Of a stretch of DNA of 64,000 nt, positions 25,280 to 34,796 are shown piece after piece. Under the pieces are notes generated by a model that worked only from the letters and a program-made list of their open reading frames with translations, ran no database searches and was not told the DNA's origin. The translations under genes were made by a program, and so were the position numbers. The stretch comes from Paraburkholderia sacchari (GTDB lineage: Bacteria > Pseudomonadota > Gammaproteobacteria > Burkholderiales > Burkholderiaceae), in assembly GCF_000785435.2 (NCBI RefSeq), contig NZ_JTDB02000001.1, positions 186,001 to 250,000 on the forward strand, in the 5' to 3' direction. Numbering within the stretch: position 1 is the first letter of the stretch; each line of letters opens with the position of its first letter.

Positions 25280-26572
25280 ATGAGCATGCGAACGCCCCGG
25301 CTCGTCCACGTGATCGGCGCGGGGCTCGCGGGCCTCGCCGCAGCGACCCGGCTCCAGCGCCACGGGGTCCAGGTCGCGCTGCACGAGGCCGCCTCACAGG
25401 CCGGTGGACGATGCCGCTCGTACTACGACCGTACGCTCGCGCTCACGCTCGATAGCGGCAATCATCTCGTGCTGGCGGGCCATGAAGCCACGCTCGACTA
25501 CGTGCGCACGATCGGCGCCGCCGACGAGCTCTCGGGCCCGAGCGAGCCGGCCTTCGCGTTCATGGACCTCGCGGCGCGCTCGCACTGGAGCGTGCGCTTT
25601 TCGCGCTCGCGCGTGCCGTTCTGGATCGGCGACGCCCAGGCGCGCGTGCCGGGCACCAAGGTGTCGGACTATCTCGCGCTGCTGCCGCTGCTGTTCGCAA
25701 AGCCTGGCCGCACGATGGCGCAGACCATGCGCTGCGACGGCCCGCTCTGGGACCGCTTGCTGCGCCCGCTCTTTCTCGCTGCGCTCAACGTCGAGCCGCG
25801 GGAGGCCAGCGCCGAGCTCTCGGCCACGCTGCTGCGCGAAGTGCTGTCCGCGGGCGGCGAGGCGTTCCGGCCGCTGATGGCGCGCAACGGCTTGTCGAGT
25901 GCGTTCGTCGATCCGGCGCTGCGCATGCTCCAGCATGGCGGCGCGGCGATTCGGCTCGATGCGCCGTTAAAGGAGATCGTGTACGACGACGCGGCAGGCT
26001 GCGTCGTCGCGCTCGATTTCGAGAGTGGCCGCGTCCCGCTGGGCGAGGACGAAGCCGTCGTGCTGGCCGTGCCGGCCCCCGCTGCCGCCGCGCTCGTGCC
26101 CGCGTTGCAGACGCCGCAGCGCCACACGGCGGTCGTCACGGCGCACTTCGCCGTGGAGCCGCCGTCCGGCATGACCACGCCGATGGCGCTCGTGAACGGC
26201 ACGGCCGACTGGCTGTTCGCGGGCGCGGGCCGCATCTCGGCGACGATTCACGATGCCGAGGCCTTCGGCATGTCCGATACGCTCGACGCACTCGCGCCCG
26301 AAGACCTCGCGCTGCGTATCTGGGCCGATGTGGCGCAAGCCGCGTCGCTGCCGGCGCAGCCGCTGCCCGCCTGGCAGGTCGCGCGCGAAGCCCGCGCGGG
26401 CTTTGCCGCCGTGCCGCAAGAAGAGCTGCGCCGCCCGGCGGCGCGCACCCGCTGGACCAACTTGACGCTCGCTGGCGACTGGACTGCAACCGGCCTGCCC
26501 GCCACGATCGAAGGCGCAATCCGCTCGGGCCGCAAGGCCGCGGACCTGCTTTTAGAGACCAGGATGTATTGA
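25280..26572 (+). CDS. hpnE: Hydroxysqualene dehydroxylase (FAD-dependent)
   Basis: This 430-residue amine-oxidase-like flavoprotein removes the hydroxyl from hydroxysqualene (made by HpnC) to give squalene. The N-terminal dinucleotide motif 'VIGAGLAGLAAATRLQ' (about 10-25) and 'AGGRCRSY' (about 43-50) mark FAD binding; the C-terminal 'NLTLAGDWTATGLPATIEGAI' is the family's FAD-contact segment. It begins after a 13-base gap from hpnD and its TGA overlaps the shc ATG by one base. Length is normal for the family. Confidence 0.95.
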   Translation: MSMRTPRLVHVIGAGLAGLAAATRLQRHGVQVALHEAASQAGGRCRSYYDRTLALTLDSGNHLVLAGHEATLDYVRTIGAADELSGPSEPAFAFMDLAARSHWSVRFSRSRVPFWIGDAQARVPGTKVSDYLALLPLLFAKPGRTMAQTMRCDGPLWDRLLRPLFLAALNVEPREASAELSATLLREVLSAGGEAFRPLMARNGLSSAFVDPALRMLQHGGAAIRLDAPLKEIVYDDAAGCVVALDFESGRVPLGEDEAVVLAVPAPAAAALVPALQTPQRHTAVVTAHFAVEPPSGMTTPMALVNGTADWLFAGAGRISATIHDAEAFGMSDTLDALAPEDLALRIWADVAQAASLPAQPLPAWQVAREARAGFAAVPQEELRRPAARTRWTNLTLAGDWTATGLPATIEGAIRSGRKAADLLLETRMY

Positions 26573-28590
26573 TGAACGATCTTTCAGAGGCCATACCGGC
26601 CGACGACCTCGCGAACGCGCTCGCCGCATCCGCGCCCGCCGCCGGCGCGGACGTTGCCGTGATCGATGCGCTCGACGCCGCCGTCACGCGCGCGACCGAC
26701 GCGATTCTTGCCGACCAGCGCGCCGACGGCCATTGGGTCTACGAACTCGAAGCCGACGCCACGATTCCCGCCGAATACGTGCTGCTCGTGCACTACCTGG
26801 GCGAAGAGGCGAACCTCGAACTCGAAGCGAAGATCGCGCGCTACCTGCGCCGCATCCAGTTGCCCGGCGGCGGCTGGCCGCTGTTCGCCGAAGGCGAGAT
26901 GGACGTGAGCGCGAGCATCAAGGCTTATTTCGCACTCAAGATGATCGGCGATGCAGAAGATGCCGATCACATGGTGCGCGCACGCGAGGCGATTCTCGCG
27001 GCGGGCGGCGCGGAAAAGGCCAACGTGTTCACGCGCATTCTGCTCGCGCTTTACGGCGTGGTCAGCTGGTACGCGACGCCGATGATGCCGGTCGAGATCA
27101 TGCTGCTGCCGAAGTGGTTCCCGTTCCATCTCACGAAGGTTTCGTACTGGGCGCGCACGGTGATCGTGCCGCTGCTCGTGTTGGGCGCGAAGCGGCCAGT
27201 CGCGAAGAACCCGCGCGGCGTGCGCATCGACGAGCTGTTCCGCGGTGCGCCTGTCACCACGGGCCTGAACGAGCGCTCGCCGCACCAGAGCAAAGGCTGG
27301 TTCGGTTTCTTCCGCGCCGTGGACGGCGTGCTGCGCATCACCGATCCGCTGTTCCCGAACTATCTGCGCCAGCGCGCGATCGACGCGGCAGTGGCGTTCG
27401 TCGACGAACGCCTGAACGGCGAGGACGGGCTCGGCGCGATCTTCCCGGCCATGGCCAATGCCGTGATGATGTACGAGGTGCTCGGCTACCCGGCCGATCA
27501 TCCGCACCGCGCGATCGCGCGCCAGTCGATCGAAAAGCTCGTGACGATCCACGCCGACGAAGCGTATGTCCAGCCGTGTCTCTCGCCCGTGTGGGACACC
27601 TCGCTCGCCGCGCATGCGCTCATCGAAACAGGCGACGCGCGCGCGCACGAAGCGGCGCGGCGCGGCCTCGAATGGCTGCGCCCGCTGCAGATTCTCGACC
27701 TGCGTGGCGACTGGATCTCGCGCCGCCCCGCCACGCGCCCGGGCGGCTGGGCATTCCAGTACGCGAACCCGCACTACCCCGACGTCGACGATACGGCTGT
27801 GGTGGTGGCGGCGATGCGCCGTGTGGACCAGATCGACCAGACGAGCGCCTATGACGAGGCCATCGCACGCGGACGCGAATGGGTGGTCGGCATGCAGAGC
27901 GGCAACGGCGGCTGGGGCGCGTTCGAGCCGGAAAACACGCACGAGTACCTAAACAGCATTCCGTTCTCGGATCACGGCGCGCTGCTCGATCCGCCGACGG
28001 CCGATGTCTCGGGCCGCTGCCTCTCGATGCTCGCGCAACTCGGCGAATTGCCCGCGACGAGCGAGCCGGCGCAGCGCGCCTACAACTACATCCTCGCCGA
28101 GCAGGAAGCCGACGGCAGCTGGCATGGCCGGTGGGGCATGAACTACATCTACGGCACGTGGACGGCGCTGTGTGCGCTGAACGCCGCGGGCCTCGCGCAC
28201 ACCGATTCGCGCATGAAGCGCGCGGCGCAGTGGCTTGTTGCGATCCAGAACGACGATGGCGGCTGGGGCGAGGACGGCACCAGCTACAAGCTCGAGTACC
28301 GGGGCTACGAGCGCGCGCCGAGTACGGCGTCGCAAACGGCGTGGGCGCTGCTCGGCCTGATGGCGGCCGGCGAGGTGAACCATCCTGCTGTCGCGCGCGG
28401 CGTGGCGTGGCTGCAGGCCACGCAGCGCGAGCACGGCCTCTGGGACGAAACGCGCTTCACGGCCACGGGCTTTCCGCGCGTGTTCTATCTGCGCTACCAC
28501 GGCTACCGCAAGTTCTTCCCGCTATGGGCGCTCGCGCGCTACCGCAACCTCAAGCGCGATGGCGCCACGCACGTCAAGGTCGGTTTGTGA
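26572..28590 (+). CDS. shc: Squalene-hopene cyclase
   Basis: This 672-residue monotopic membrane enzyme cyclises squalene to hopene and hopanol. The catalytic acid motif DVDD is at about residues 404-407 ('HYPDVDDTAVV'). Several QW repeats are visible ('QLPGGGWPLFAEGEMD', 'NGGWGAFEPENTHEYL', 'QEADGSWHGRWG', 'QNDDGGWGEDGT'). Length fits the family (about 630-680). It is coupled to hpnE by a one-base overlap (TGATG), and hpnG starts 2 bases after its stop. This is hpnF in hopanoid nomenclature. Confidence 0.97.
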   Translation: MNDLSEAIPADDLANALAASAPAAGADVAVIDALDAAVTRATDAILADQRADGHWVYELEADATIPAEYVLLVHYLGEEANLELEAKIARYLRRIQLPGGGWPLFAEGEMDVSASIKAYFALKMIGDAEDADHMVRAREAILAAGGAEKANVFTRILLALYGVVSWYATPMMPVEIMLLPKWFPFHLTKVSYWARTVIVPLLVLGAKRPVAKNPRGVRIDELFRGAPVTTGLNERSPHQSKGWFGFFRAVDGVLRITDPLFPNYLRQRAIDAAVAFVDERLNGEDGLGAIFPAMANAVMMYEVLGYPADHPHRAIARQSIEKLVTIHADEAYVQPCLSPVWDTSLAAHALIETGDARAHEAARRGLEWLRPLQILDLRGDWISRRPATRPGGWAFQYANPHYPDVDDTAVVVAAMRRVDQIDQTSAYDEAIARGREWVVGMQSGNGGWGAFEPENTHEYLNSIPFSDHGALLDPPTADVSGRCLSMLAQLGELPATSEPAQRAYNYILAEQEADGSWHGRWGMNYIYGTWTALCALNAAGLAHTDSRMKRAAQWLVAIQNDDGGWGEDGTSYKLEYRGYERAPSTASQTAWALLGLMAAGEVNHPAVARGVAWLQATQREHGLWDETRFTATGFPRVFYLRYHGYRKFFPLWALARYRNLKRDGATHVKVGL

Positions 28591-28592
28591 CG

Positions 28593-29363
28593 ATGGCGGT
28601 GGAATCTGCATCAGTGGCCCCCACGGCGCGCGTGCAACGCACGAAAAGCATGAACAGCACGCGAGGCGCGCTGCCCGTGATCGCCGTGACCGGCATGGCC
28701 TTCGAGGCGAGCATCGCAGCGGGCAAAGGCGGCGACGGCATTACGGCGGTCTACGCCGCGCGCGCCGACCTGCTCGAACGCGCGCTCGCGGCGGCGCTCG
28801 ATCGCGGCGCAGCGGGCGTGATCAGCTTCGGCACCGCGGGCGGCCTTGGGCCGGATCTCGAACCGGGCACGCTCATCATTGCCGACGCCGTGGATGGCCC
28901 GCTCGGCCGCATCGCCTGCGATGCGGCGTGGAGCGAGCGCATGGCGGCGGCGCTGCTCGATTCGCCGCTGGCCGCGCCCATGCGGCGCGGCGTGGAGGCC
29001 GCCGTGGCCGCGCCGCTTACCGGCGCGGCGGACAAGGCGGCGCTGCACCGGTCGAGCGGCGGCGCGCTCGCTGTCGACATGGAGTCGCATCTGGCTGCCG
29101 CGGCTGCGGCGGCACGCGGCCTGCCGTTCGCGGTCTGCCGCGCGGTGGTGGATCCGGCCTGGCGCAGCCTGCCGAAGGCCGCGATGGCCGGCTTGCGCGA
29201 CGACGGCTCCACGGCCGTTCTGCCGGTACTGCGCGAACTCGCGCGCGATCCCCTGCAACTGGGCGGCCTGCTGCGCGTGGCCGCCGACGCCGGCGCGGCG
29301 CGCAAGACGCTCACGGCGGCGCGGCGTGTGCTGACTGCCTCTGGCGCGTTTTTCCCTGGCTGA
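28593..29363 (+). CDS. hpnG: Adenosylhopane nucleosidase / hopanoid phosphorylase
   Basis: This 256-residue nucleoside-phosphorylase-family protein removes adenine from adenosylhopane to give (phospho)ribosylhopane in extended hopanoid synthesis. Family landmarks are 'PVIAVTGMAFEASIA' (about 29-43), 'GAAGVISFGTAGGLGPDLEPGTL' (about 72-95) and 'LAVDMESHLAAAAAA' (about 158-172), with the purine-handling Met-Glu. The start at 28593 has GTGACG upstream; Met20 is an alternative. It closes the hpnD-E-shc-G operon. Its substrate supplier HpnH is encoded at 47139-48290. Confidence 0.93.
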   Translation: MAVESASVAPTARVQRTKSMNSTRGALPVIAVTGMAFEASIAAGKGGDGITAVYAARADLLERALAAALDRGAAGVISFGTAGGLGPDLEPGTLIIADAVDGPLGRIACDAAWSERMAAALLDSPLAAPMRRGVEAAVAAPLTGAADKAALHRSSGGALAVDMESHLAAAAAAARGLPFAVCRAVVDPAWRSLPKAAMAGLRDDGSTAVLPVLRELARDPLQLGGLLRVAADAGAARKTLTAARRVLTASGAFFPG

Positions 29364-29494
29364 TCCGGCCGCCTGGCGGCGCGGGCTATTGCAAAACTAA
29401 GGGAAAACCCCTATATCTGGTAACGTATTGGTGTTAACCCTTGGATTTGCTTTTTTTGATCTGGGGGCGGAACGCGCATCGGGAGTTACCAGCC

Positions 29495-29980
29495 ATGAAT
29501 TTTCATACCCGCAAATGGGTCAAGCCTGAAGACCTGAATCCCAACGGCACGCTGTTCGGCGGCAGCCTGCTGCGCTGGATCGACGAAGAAGCGGCGATCT
29601 ACGCGATTTGCCAGCTCGACAATCAGCGCGTCGTGACCAAGCTGATCTCGGAAGTGAACTTCGTGAGTTCGGCGCGTCAGGGCGACATCATCGAACTGGG
29701 CATGAAGGCGACGCACTTTGGCCGCACCTCGATCACGTTGCGCTGCGAAGTGCGCAACAAGGTCACGCGCAAGAGCATCCTGACGATCGAAAAGATGGTG
29801 TTCGTGAACCTGGGCGCCGACGGCAAGCCCACGCCGCACGGGCGCGAGCAGATCCGCTACGCCGACGAGGCGTACGAGCGTTACCGCCAGACCGTGCAGA
29901 ACGCGGCGGATGCGACGGCGCTGGCGGCCGCGAACGAAGCAGCGCGCGAGGCCGAGCACGAGGACTCAGCGGTGCATTGA
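29495..29980 (+). CDS. Acyl-CoA thioesterase, YciA-like hotdog fold
   Basis: The 161-residue single-hotdog acyl-CoA hydrolase has 'DLNPNGTLFGGSLLRWIDEEAA' (about 14-35), where family members place the catalytic Asp/Glu and the helix, followed by 'SRQGDIIELGMKATHFGRTSITL'-like strands. The C-terminal 30 residues are Ala/Glu-rich. GGGAG lies 9 bases before the start. It is 131 bases downstream of hpnG with its own spacer, so it may be separately transcribed. Such enzymes recycle CoA from acyl-CoA pools. A hopanoid connection is not shown. Confidence 0.9.
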   Translation: MNFHTRKWVKPEDLNPNGTLFGGSLLRWIDEEAAIYAICQLDNQRVVTKLISEVNFVSSARQGDIIELGMKATHFGRTSITLRCEVRNKVTRKSILTIEKMVFVNLGADGKPTPHGREQIRYADEAYERYRQTVQNAADATALAAANEAAREAEHEDSAVH

Positions 29981-30007
29981 GCGGCGCTGCGCCGTATGAA
30001 AAGAAAG

Positions 30008-30038
30008 CCCGGCAGGTGGGTACCTGACGGGTTTTTTT
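30008..30038 (+). terminator. Rho-independent terminator after the thioesterase gene
   Basis: Arms CCCGGCAGGT and ACCTGACGGG (one mismatch) surround a GGGT loop, followed by a seven-T run. Confidence 0.9.
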
Positions 30039-30082
30039 GTGTCTGCGCCAATGGCGAGGGGGGCGGGGCCTGAATCGGCTTG

Positions 30083-30463
30083 TCAGTGCGTCTCTTTCGG
30101 AAACGCCACGTTGAACTGGTGCGCAAGTTTTTCGAGGCGACGATCCAGGGTCCAAAGACTTGCGCCTGGCGTCATCAAGGCTGAGGCGAGCAAAGCGAGG
30201 TCGACGCTGCCGCAGCCTCGACCGTAAAGCTGCTCGGTCTCGATGAATTGCATGACCTCCGACGGTGTAGCTTGCGTTGCGCGACGTAGCAAGCAGATAT
30301 CGTGCAGGGTGCGGGCACGGGGCGCCGGCGGAGTGCCGCATGCGAGTTCGAGGAGGACCAGCGAGTGTGTCAGTGCCTGATCGGTCGTGATGAGCCGAAC
30401 CAGGGTCTCGTTACGCTGCCGGAAGTGATCTACCCACACTGAGGTGTCGATCAGGATGTTCAC
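30083..30463 (-). CDS. vapC: VapC-family PIN-domain toxin
   Basis: The 126-residue PIN-domain ribonuclease has four acidic residues at the usual places: Asp6 ('ILIDTSVW'), Glu39 ('LLELACG'), Asp87 ('[12 protein letters not shown]') and Asp105 ('TLDRRL'). It is a predicted type II toxin that cuts RNA, often tRNA. Its ATG overlaps the antitoxin stop (ATGA, 30460-30463), the usual coupling for vapBC. Length and fold are complete, so it looks functional. Confidence 0.93.
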   Translation of the reverse strand: MNILIDTSVWVDHFRQRNETLVRLITTDQALTHSLVLLELACGTPPAPRARTLHDICLLRRATQATPSEVMQFIETEQLYGRGCGSVDLALLASALMTPGASLWTLDRRLEKLAHQFNVAFPKETH

Positions 30464-30666
30464 CCTGCGCTCGGCTCGCTACGGCGTCGAGGAATCTCCT
30501 GCATATCGGGTGCCACTCCCCCGAGCGCTGCAAGGCGCTTTGCAGCCTGGACACGCACGAAAGTCTGCATCGCTTCGCGGAACAGTTCGGCCTTGTCCAT
30601 GCCGGGCTCGGCAAGCTCGAGCGCCTGCTCGTACAGTGCGTCGTCAATCGTGACCGTCGTTCTCAT
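30460..30666 (-). CDS. vapB: VapB-family antitoxin
   Basis: The 68-residue ribbon-helix-helix antitoxin has the N-terminus '[18 protein letters not shown]' as the DNA-binding strand and helix. The C-terminal tail (about 45-68) would wrap the toxin. It neutralises the VapC toxin and represses its own promoter. An inverted repeat at 30679-30702, just upstream, is the likely operator. It is 4-base coupled to vapC. Confidence 0.92.
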   Translation of the reverse strand: MRTTVTIDDALYEQALELAEPGMDKAELFREAMQTFVRVQAAKRLAALGGVAPDMQEIPRRRSEPSAG

Positions 30667-30678
30667 GTCAAGCTCCTG

Positions 30679-30702
30679 AATTGATGCAATTTCGCATCAA
30701 TT
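30679..30702. promoter_or_regulatory. vapBC operator palindrome
   Basis: AATTGATGC-AATTTC-GCATCAATT is a 9-bp perfect inverted repeat centred 24 bases upstream of the vapB start. It is suited to autoregulation by VapB/VapBC. Confidence 0.75.
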
Positions 30703-30707
30703 TTAGC

Positions 30708-30740
30708 ATCGGATTGGGTATCGGATTGGGTATCGGATTG
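30708..30740. repeat. 12-bp tandem repeat upstream of vapBC
   Basis: The unit atcggattgggt is repeated 2.75 times, adjacent to the vapBC operator and before the mlaA stop codon. Confidence 0.85.
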
Positions 30741-30788
30741 CCAGGAGCCTGGAGAACGCGTCGCGATATCGCAAACATGCCGCGCGTT

Positions 30789-31925
30789 TCAAGGCGCCGA
30801 AGCAGCCCGTGCGGGCGCGGCGGCCGAGGCCGCCACCGGTGCCGACGCCGCTTGAGGAGGAGCAGCAGGCGCGGCATCCGCCGCGCCGCTCGCGGCCGCT
30901 GCAGGCGCCGCGCCGGCGGCGCCCGTCGACTCGCCCGGATCTTCGTAGTTCGGCAGCCCGTTGTTCGAAGCCCCCGGCCCGCTCGATCCACCCTTCGCGC
31001 CCGAACCCGCGCCATCCGGCGAACCGCCCGACTCGCCCGGATCCTCGTAATTCGGCAGATTGTTGTTGCCCGGCTTGCCCTGTTTGCCCGATCCGCCAGC
31101 GGCCCCGGCAGCGCCAGCAGCAGCACCGGCGGCGGCACCGGCGGCCCCACCAGCAGCAGCCCCCACCGCACCTTCGGCGCCTTCAGCCCCCTCCGCGTCC
31201 GGATCGCCGTAATTCGGCAGCGGCGCATTATTGCTCTGCGAGCCGCGAATCAGCGATTGACGCTGCTGGCTGTACGCGTCGCGCACGAACGAATACGGGT
31301 CGAGCGCGGCCTGCTTGAGCAGGTCGGTGGCGCCGAGCAGGTCGGAGCGCGCGCTCACGAACTGCATGATGTAGAACGGGTTGCGCACTGCGGGCTGAAA
31401 GTAGTTGATGACGTTGAACTTCACGTCCACGCCCATGCCGATGCCGTCGCGCACGTCGCTCGGCCCGAACAGGGGCAGCACGAGGTACGGGCCGGCCGGC
31501 ACGCCATAGTGGCCGAGCGTGAGGCCGAAGTCCTGATGGTGCTTCGGCAGCCCCGCGAGCGTGGCGAAGTCGATCAGGCCGCCCAGCCCGAAGGTCGAAT
31601 TGATCGCCATCCGCATGAGGTCCTGGGTGGCGTCGGTGATCTTCAGTTGCAGCAGGTTGTTGGCGAAGTTGCTCGCGTCGCCGAGGTTCGAGAAGAAGTT
31701 CGTGATCGCCTGGCGCACCGGCTTCGGCGTCACCTTCTGATAGCCCTTCGCGATCGGCTGCGCGATGTAAGTGTCGAGTTTGTCGTTGAACGTGAAGATC
31801 GCGCGATTCGCGGGCTCGAACGGGTCGCCCGGCTTGCGGTCGGGGCCCGTGGCGCAGCCCGACGTCACGAGGAGCACCAGGCTCGCCGCCGCCATCGTGA
31901 GCGCGGTTGATTTTTTTTTCTTCAT
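30789..31925 (-). CDS. mlaA: MlaA/VacJ-family outer-membrane lipoprotein with repeated acidic tail
   Basis: The 378-residue protein has a lipoprotein signal (lipobox Cys about residue 24, 'LVTSGCATG'). The MlaA domain covers about 30-225 ('[18 protein letters not shown]', '[18 protein letters not shown]', '[14 protein letters not shown]'). MlaA proteins sit in the outer membrane and pass lipids to periplasmic MlaC-like carriers. The 150-residue tail is Ala/Gly-rich with three copies of PNY-[EG]-DP (about 235, 288, 320), longer than standard MlaA. It begins in an ATGA overlap with the hpnN stop, so it is translationally coupled to the hopanoid transporter. The start codon is followed by a nine-A run (Lys codons). 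Confidence 0.92.
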   Translation of the reverse strand: MKKKKSTALTMAAASLVLLVTSGCATGPDRKPGDPFEPANRAIFTFNDKLDTYIAQPIAKGYQKVTPKPVRQAITNFFSNLGDASNFANNLLQLKITDATQDLMRMAINSTFGLGGLIDFATLAGLPKHHQDFGLTLGHYGVPAGPYLVLPLFGPSDVRDGIGMGVDVKFNVINYFQPAVRNPFYIMQFVSARSDLLGATDLLKQAALDPYSFVRDAYSQQRQSLIRGSQSNNAPLPNYGDPDAEGAEGAEGAVGAAAGGAAGAAAGAAAGAAGAAGGSGKQGKPGNNNLPNYEDPGESGGSPDGAGSGAKGGSSGPGASNNGLPNYEDPGESTGAAGAAPAAAASGAADAAPAAPPQAASAPVAASAAAPARAASAP

Positions 31926-34552
31926 TGATCGATTCCCTGGATTTGCGCTCGTGCGCGCTTCTCGCGCGGCTTGCCCATCAGCACTGGCTGGAACACCACC
32001 GCGCCGATCAGCGTGCAAAACAGCGACAGCGCGAGCAGCTTGCCCATGCTCGAGGTGCCCGGATGGTGCGAAAGCCACAAGCTGCCGAATGCCGTAGCCG
32101 TGGTGGCGGCCGAGAACAGCACCGCGTGCGTGAGGCTCGACTGCAAGAGGCCGGTCTGCCCCGCGCGCCACGCCATCACGAAGTAGATTTTGAACGCGAC
32201 GCCCACACCCAGCATCAGGGGAAGCGCGATGATGTTGGCGAAATTGAGTTGGATGCCGAACGCAACGCACAACTCCAGCGTCACGAGCGCCGACACCAGC
32301 AGCGGAATCAGCGTGCGCAGCACGTCGCTGAAGTTGCGCAGCGTGATCCACAGCAGCGCCGTGATGAGCAGCACCGACCAGCCCGCCGCCTGGAAGAACG
32401 CGAGGATGATCACGTTGGCCGAATGCAGGATCGAGATCGGGCCGCCGATCGCGCTCGGCTCGGCTTGCTTCACCGCATGCGCGAAGCGCGCGAGCATGGT
32501 GTCGTCGTTGGGGTCGACGCCGGCCGGCACGCGCGGCGCGATATCCACGATCGCCTGGCCCGTGACCGGCGAAATCCAGTCGTCGACCATCGTGCGCGGC
32601 AGGTTCTCGCGCGTGATGGGCGAAGGCTGCAAGAGGCGCGCGAGCTGCGCGAAGGCGAGCTTGAGCGGCAGGCTGAAGGCGGTTTCGGCGCGCTCGCGCA
32701 TGGCGGCGTCGGCGTTCGCGAGCTTCTGGAGACTGTCCGAGAGGTGCTTGGCCTCGGCGGCGCCCGGTCCCGGGTGATCGCCGGCCGCGAGCGCGAGCTG
32801 GCGCGCGGTGCGCTTGAGCGTGTCCACGCGCACGGCGTCGGTGACGGGCGCGGACGGCTGTTGCGTAAGCGCGGGCAGCAGTTGCTGCGCGGCGCTCGCG
32901 ATCAGCATGAGCTTTTGCTGCTGGTCGTCGGGGATCAGCGAGCTCAGCGTGGTGGCGCGGCTCACTTCGGGCAGCTTCGCGAGCTTCGCCGCAATTTTGT
33001 CCGCTTCCGCGAGATTGGGCGCGAGCGCGCTCACATCGTTGATCGAAATAACCGGCGAGTTCTTGAGCGCGATGAGCGTGGCCATCGACTCGGTATGCGG
33101 GTCTTTCAGATGCAGCGGATTGAAGTCGAAGCGCAGATGCAGCAGCAGCGGCGTCGCGCCCAGCACCACGATGAGCGTGGTGATCAGCACCGGCTTGCGA
33201 TGCTCGGCAAGCCAGGTGTCCACCGGTGCGAGGAACGCGAAGCCCGGCGAGGCGCGCTCGCCCTTGGGGTTGAACACGCGGATGAGCGCCGGGAACACCG
33301 TCATGTTCGCGATGTACGCGACGAACATGCCCACGCCCGCGATCTGGCCGAGTTCGGAGAGGCCCTTGTAGGCGGTCGGCAGGAACGAAAAGAAGCTTTC
33401 GGCCACGGCGATGGCCGCGAGCGTGAGCGGCACGCCGATGGTGCGCGCGGTCTTGAGCAGCGCGGCGTCGAGGCGTTCATCCTGGAAGCGCTCCTCGCGG
33501 TACTTCACGCCGAACTGCACGCCGAAGTCGACCCCGAGGCCCACGAACAGCACCATGAACGCGACCGACAGCATGTTGAGCGAGCCGATCATCATGAGCC
33601 CGAGCGCGGCCGTGATGGCGAGGCCGATCACGAGCGTGACGAGCACCGCGCCGATCAGGCGGCCCGAGCGCAGCGCGAGCCAGAGGATCACGAGCACGAC
33701 GATGGCCGTGACGATGCCGTTGAGCGCGGCGCCGTCCTGCACCGAGGCGAACTCCTCGTCGGCGAGCGGCTGCTCGCCGGTCAGGCGCACGCGCGCGCCG
33801 TATTCGGTGTCCAGATGCAGGCGCGCGGCAGTGTCGCGGATCGCCTGCGAGGCGCTCGCGCCGGCCTTGAGCGCCGCGAAATTCAGCACCGGCTGAACCG
33901 TGACGAAGGCAAACGCGGGCTTGGCGGCCGAATCCTTGTCGACGAGCGCGCGCCACGAGAACGCGGCGGGCTTGCCGGCGAGCACCTGGTCGACCACATT
34001 GGCGGCGCTGCCGAGCAGGGACGCCATTTGCGGCAGCTTTACCTGGCCGATCGTGAGCGGCAGTTGCAGCGTGGTCGTGAGCGTGCCGGCGAGCCCGGCG
34101 AGGCTCGGATCCTTCGCGAGCTGGTTCACGAGCGGGCGCGCCTGCACGAGCTGGCCCGTGGTGGAGAGCACGGTCTGGGTGGGCGGGAACAAGAGCCCGT
34201 TGTGCTCGAAGAACGGCCCGCCCGCGGGCTGCGAAACGGCGCTGAATTCGTGCGCATCCTGCTTGAGGGCTTTGGCGAGCTTATCGGCGGCGGCGTCGGC
34301 GAGTTCGGGCGCCTGCGCCTCGACCACCACGAGCAGCGACGAGCCGTGCTGCGGGAACGCCTTGTCCTTGGCGTCGCTGAGCGCGGCCCATTCGGCCTTG
34401 TTCTCGACGAGGCCGCTCACGTCCGTGTTGATCTTGAAATGCTTCACGACGTACACGCCGCTCACGGCGGCGAGAACGAGCGCGAATGCGATGACCCACG
34501 CCGCGCGGCGAACCGACCACGCGACGAGGTGGATGATGAATGGCTTCAGCAT
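31922..34552 (-). CDS. hpnN: Hopanoid-associated RND transporter
   Basis: This 876-residue MMPL/RND-superfamily transporter moves hopanoids from the inner to the outer membrane in bacteria studied. It has an N-terminal helix (about 15-38), a large periplasmic loop (about 40-260), a helix bundle near 260-410, and a second loop and bundle (about 470-860). There are about twelve helices. The start at 34552 precedes the conserved N-terminus; longer in-frame starts to 34771 are not supported. The stop overlaps the mlaA start by 4 bases. The divergent gene hpnM encodes its MlaC-like periplasmic partner, so hpnN, mlaA and hpnM form an apparent trans-envelope lipid route. Confidence 0.94.
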   Translation of the reverse strand: MLKPFIIHLVAWSVRRAAWVIAFALVLAAVSGVYVVKHFKINTDVSGLVENKAEWAALSDAKDKAFPQHGSSLLVVVEAQAPELADAAADKLAKALKQDAHEFSAVSQPAGGPFFEHNGLLFPPTQTVLSTTGQLVQARPLVNQLAKDPSLAGLAGTLTTTLQLPLTIGQVKLPQMASLLGSAANVVDQVLAGKPAAFSWRALVDKDSAAKPAFAFVTVQPVLNFAALKAGASASQAIRDTAARLHLDTEYGARVRLTGEQPLADEEFASVQDGAALNGIVTAIVVLVILWLALRSGRLIGAVLVTLVIGLAITAALGLMMIGSLNMLSVAFMVLFVGLGVDFGVQFGVKYREERFQDERLDAALLKTARTIGVPLTLAAIAVAESFFSFLPTAYKGLSELGQIAGVGMFVAYIANMTVFPALIRVFNPKGERASPGFAFLAPVDTWLAEHRKPVLITTLIVVLGATPLLLHLRFDFNPLHLKDPHTESMATLIALKNSPVISINDVSALAPNLAEADKIAAKLAKLPEVSRATTLSSLIPDDQQQKLMLIASAAQQLLPALTQQPSAPVTDAVRVDTLKRTARQLALAAGDHPGPGAAEAKHLSDSLQKLANADAAMRERAETAFSLPLKLAFAQLARLLQPSPITRENLPRTMVDDWISPVTGQAIVDIAPRVPAGVDPNDDTMLARFAHAVKQAEPSAIGGPISILHSANVIILAFFQAAGWSVLLITALLWITLRNFSDVLRTLIPLLVSALVTLELCVAFGIQLNFANIIALPLMLGVGVAFKIYFVMAWRAGQTGLLQSSLTHAVLFSAATTATAFGSLWLSHHPGTSSMGKLLALSLFCTLIGAVVFQPVLMGKPREKRARAQIQGIDQ

Positions 34553-34796
34553 AGAGGCGAGGGGGCCTGGACGTTCGACTGTTCTTGATGAGAAGCGCTC
34601 AAGTATACCGGCCTCGCTCATCCCGGAGCGCCTTGCGCACGCTAGTCCGTGCGCCAAAGCCGTTATACTGGGTCGGTCGGGGCGGCATCGGGCCTGATGA
34701 GGCCGGTTCAACGTCGATCGGACGTTTGATCGGGTCTTTTCCGGGCCGCCGTGCCGGCGCCTGATATTCATTGTTCAAGAACGCTCAAGAACACGT

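Noticed and set aside
31907..34588. 893-codon open frame on the plus strand
   Set aside because: It is the antisense shadow of hpnN; no motifs, extreme Arg/Glu/His content.
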